64,000 bases of DNA from JBBATK01 sp044224515. GTDB taxonomy: Bacteria; Bacteroidota; Ignavibacteria; Kapaibacteriales; NICIL-2. Of this stretch, positions 62,685-64,000 are shown one piece after another. The DNA lies in assembly GCA_044224515.1 (NCBI GenBank), contig JBGAKH010000008.1, forward strand, positions 124,001-188,000, given 5' to 3'. The notes beneath the pieces are model-generated. The model was not told the origin of the DNA. It did not search any database and saw nothing but the letters and a program-made list of their open reading frames with translations. Each line of letters begins with the position of its first letter. The stretch's first letter is position 1. The position numbers and the translations under genes were made by a program.

Positions 62685-63485
62685 ATGATTGATACCTTGC
62701 TGAGCACATTGGATCAGACAAAAAAGGAACTTGGACTATCTTACGAAGACGCTTCAGACTGCTGGTTCAGAGGCCATGCCGACGCAGGTTGGTCACTTCT
62801 GCCAAGCCTCTATCGTTTCGATAGTCAGCACAAGAATCCACCTGTAACGCACATTGAGTGTGATTTGTACTTTGAGTTTCAATCTCGTGCAAACGAGCTC
62901 CACCATTTGGACTTAACAGCGTGGGAAACTCTGCAATTTATGCGCCACCATGGAGTACCGACACGCCTGCTTGATTGGACAGACTCCCTCTTGACAGCCC
63001 TCCACTTTGCTGTAAACGATGTGTCGCACACTCGAAAAAGTACTCCGTGCATCTGGGTGTTGAATCCCTATCGACTAAATGTGCACTTTAGTGATGTAAA
63101 CGATCTCTTTGATCCCGAGATTCTTTGCGATAGCGATTCACTGTACACTGATCTTGCAGCAGCAGAAGGTCTAGACCTGGGTAGTAGCCCAACTGCAATC
63201 TATCCCAGACAGCGTCATGGGCGCATGAGAGCGCAAAAAGGTTGGTTCGTTGTCTGGGGCTCCTGCGAGCTCGCCCTTGATGAGCAACTCAAATCAAGTG
63301 GATCACAAGGTTCGAACTCTGCGAACATTCTTCGTAAGATCGATCTCGACAAACAGCAAGTTCTAGGGATACGTGAAGATCTACGAAATCTCGGTATCAC
63401 CGAAGGGCACGTTTTTCCCGATTGTGATGGCCTGGCACGAGAGCTTTCGATGAAGTACGGATACAAACCTATTCCGAAGTACTAA
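62685..63485 (+). CDS. FRG-domain protein
   Basis: A protein of 266 residues. The FRG domain is clear: CWFRGHADAGWSLLPSLYRF (about 27-46; F-R-G-H and L-x-P-S-L-x-R), an aromatic helix (LYFEFQSRANEL), and LQFMRHHGVPTRLLDWTDSLLTALHFAV in parts (MRHHGVPTRLLDWTDS, LTALHFAV). Only the FRG module and a C-terminal extension (GRMRAQKGWFVVWG... RKIDLDKQQVLGIREDL) are present. FRG proteins are frequent in defence and mobile regions and may be nucleotide- or protein-modifying toxins. Exact activity is not known. No antitoxin is recognised next to it. Confidence 0.88.
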   Translation: MIDTLLSTLDQTKKELGLSYEDASDCWFRGHADAGWSLLPSLYRFDSQHKNPPVTHIECDLYFEFQSRANELHHLDLTAWETLQFMRHHGVPTRLLDWTDSLLTALHFAVNDVSHTRKSTPCIWVLNPYRLNVHFSDVNDLFDPEILCDSDSLYTDLAAAEGLDLGSSPTAIYPRQRHGRMRAQKGWFVVWGSCELALDEQLKSSGSQGSNSANILRKIDLDKQQVLGIREDLRNLGITEGHVFPDCDGLARELSMKYGYKPIPKY

Positions 63486-63600
63486 ATATCGAGTGGAGAG
63501 ATGGCATTTTGAAAATCGAATCCTCTGTTTCATTGGATAACACAGTGGTTCTACAGTTGTTGCCTTAACGATCTCCAGTCATACTTTATCATCCACATCT

Positions 63601-64000
63601 ATGGCAGACTTTCCTTGTTCATTTACCCCGCTGTGTAGTACGCCTGAAGGTATACACGCTTCCATCGTCCACTCAATCCCACCATACGTGGATGGGTCTT
63701 GCCGTCGCGAGCCTGATTTCGAGCACCACTTTCCTTGCATTACCGGATTATGCAGGCCGGACGCCAACGGACCTGGTAGTTTTGCGGGACGACTTCAAGT
63801 TGGAGATCGCGTCGTTTACTGGACCAATCAACACCGTAAAGCTCGTGTGAACCACTTAGTCAGCGTTCTCGAGGTGATACAGAAAGTAGATTCCCATGTG
63901 GATGCTCGTAGGTGGTACGAACAGCACGAGTTGCCACTTCCCAACAACCTAATTGTTCGTGGAAACCATTGTATACCTTGGAATAAAACACACCAGCAAC
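63601..64000 (+). CDS. PUA/EVE-like (Nmad-type) domain protein, 3' truncated by window
   Basis: An open frame from the ATG at 63601 to the right edge (133 codons, no stop). It has HHFPCITGLCRPDANGPGSF, then GRLQVGDRVVYWTNQH, HLVSVLEVIQKVDSHVDARRWY and PNNLIVRGNHC (pieces). The 'xGD-x-V-V-Y...V-x-V-L-x-V...WY...L-P-N-x-x-I/M-V-x-G-N' order is like small PUA/EVE-type domains, including those described as nucleotide-modification-associated. Such domains read modified bases in defence. The match is by eye only. It follows the FRG gene by 115 bp on the same strand. Confidence 0.55.
   Translation, partial: MADFPCSFTPLCSTPEGIHASIVHSIPPYVDGSCRREPDFEHHFPCITGLCRPDANGPGSFAGRLQVGDRVVYWTNQHRKARVNHLVSVLEVIQKVDSHVDARRWYEQHELPLPNNLIVRGNHCIPWNKTHQQ

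Noticed and set aside
16856..64000. A defined integrative element bounded by tRNA-Pro
   Set aside because: No integrase, relaxase or direct repeat of the tRNA end was found in the window, so only a boundary is suggested.
1..64000. CRISPR array or rRNA genes
   Set aside because: No regularly spaced repeats of CRISPR type and no conserved rRNA segments were seen on either strand.

Overview
The window looks like chromosomal DNA from a member of the Fibrobacteres-Chlorobi-Bacteroidetes group, most plausibly a Kapaibacteriota/Ignavibacteria-type lineage. The reasons are a PorD-like (DUF4835) type IX secretion (T9SS) protein, several secreted proteins with T9SS type-A C-terminal sorting domains, an outer-membrane helix-hairpin-helix protein typical of Chlorobi/Ignavibacteria, Bacteroidota-style giant RHS/SpvB-like proteins and a TPR-LuxR-type regulator. 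The exact phylum is inference.

Region 1-16.9 kb is core genome. A minus-strand series carries a partial methyltransferase, proline dehydrogenase, tmk, rsmI, tadA, a Nudix hydrolase, a beta-CASP metallo-beta-lactamase and the PorD-like gene. Divergently transcribed are two outer-membrane protein genes. Then come a two-lipoyl-domain E2 acyltransferase, ferritin, a TPR-adenylate cyclase and an AHSA1-like protein. It ends at a tRNA-Pro(TGG) with a strong terminator.

Region 17-31.8 kb is accessory and partly decayed. It holds a winged-helix/TIR-like (deoxyribosyltransferase-like) candidate defence effector, a frameshifted IS1380-family fossil, a GluR0-type glutamate-receptor channel gene with two in-frame stops, YidD-like and DUF4177-like small genes, two small winged-helix paralogues, T9SS cargo proteins (one Cys-rich, two beta-propellers), twin SH3/KOW-like mini proteins, a lipoprotein nuclease and an ISL3 transposase remnant joined in frame to a lipoprotein.

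Region 31.9-53.2 kb is the most interesting part. It is a nine-gene minus-strand cluster encoding a VCBS/ASPIC protein with a T9SS signal, an OmpH/Skp-like chaperone, a lipoprotein, a 2231-residue SpvB/RHS-like exported protein, a Cys-rich exported protein, a LolA-like exported protein, an SUMF1-domain lipoprotein, a 2576-residue RHS protein whose AT-rich tip carries a zincin-like HELLGH module, and a translationally coupled exported candidate immunity protein. I interpret it as a surface polymorphic-toxin locus with its own secretion helpers.

Region 53.8-64 kb starts with a small beta-sandwich protein and a TPR/HTH regulator facing the toxin cluster. It continues with a DUF2513-like protein, an M19 dipeptidase, a transglutaminase plus Het-C/phospholipase-C-like fusion, an OB-like protein with a membrane tail, an FRG-domain protein and a truncated PUA/EVE-like protein. 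Five copies of an unusual bipartite element (GTGTA-T6-GTGTA, then a TANNTTTG-like box 38-39 bp downstream) sit in intergenic DNA between 23 and 58 kb and may mark a shared promoter class.
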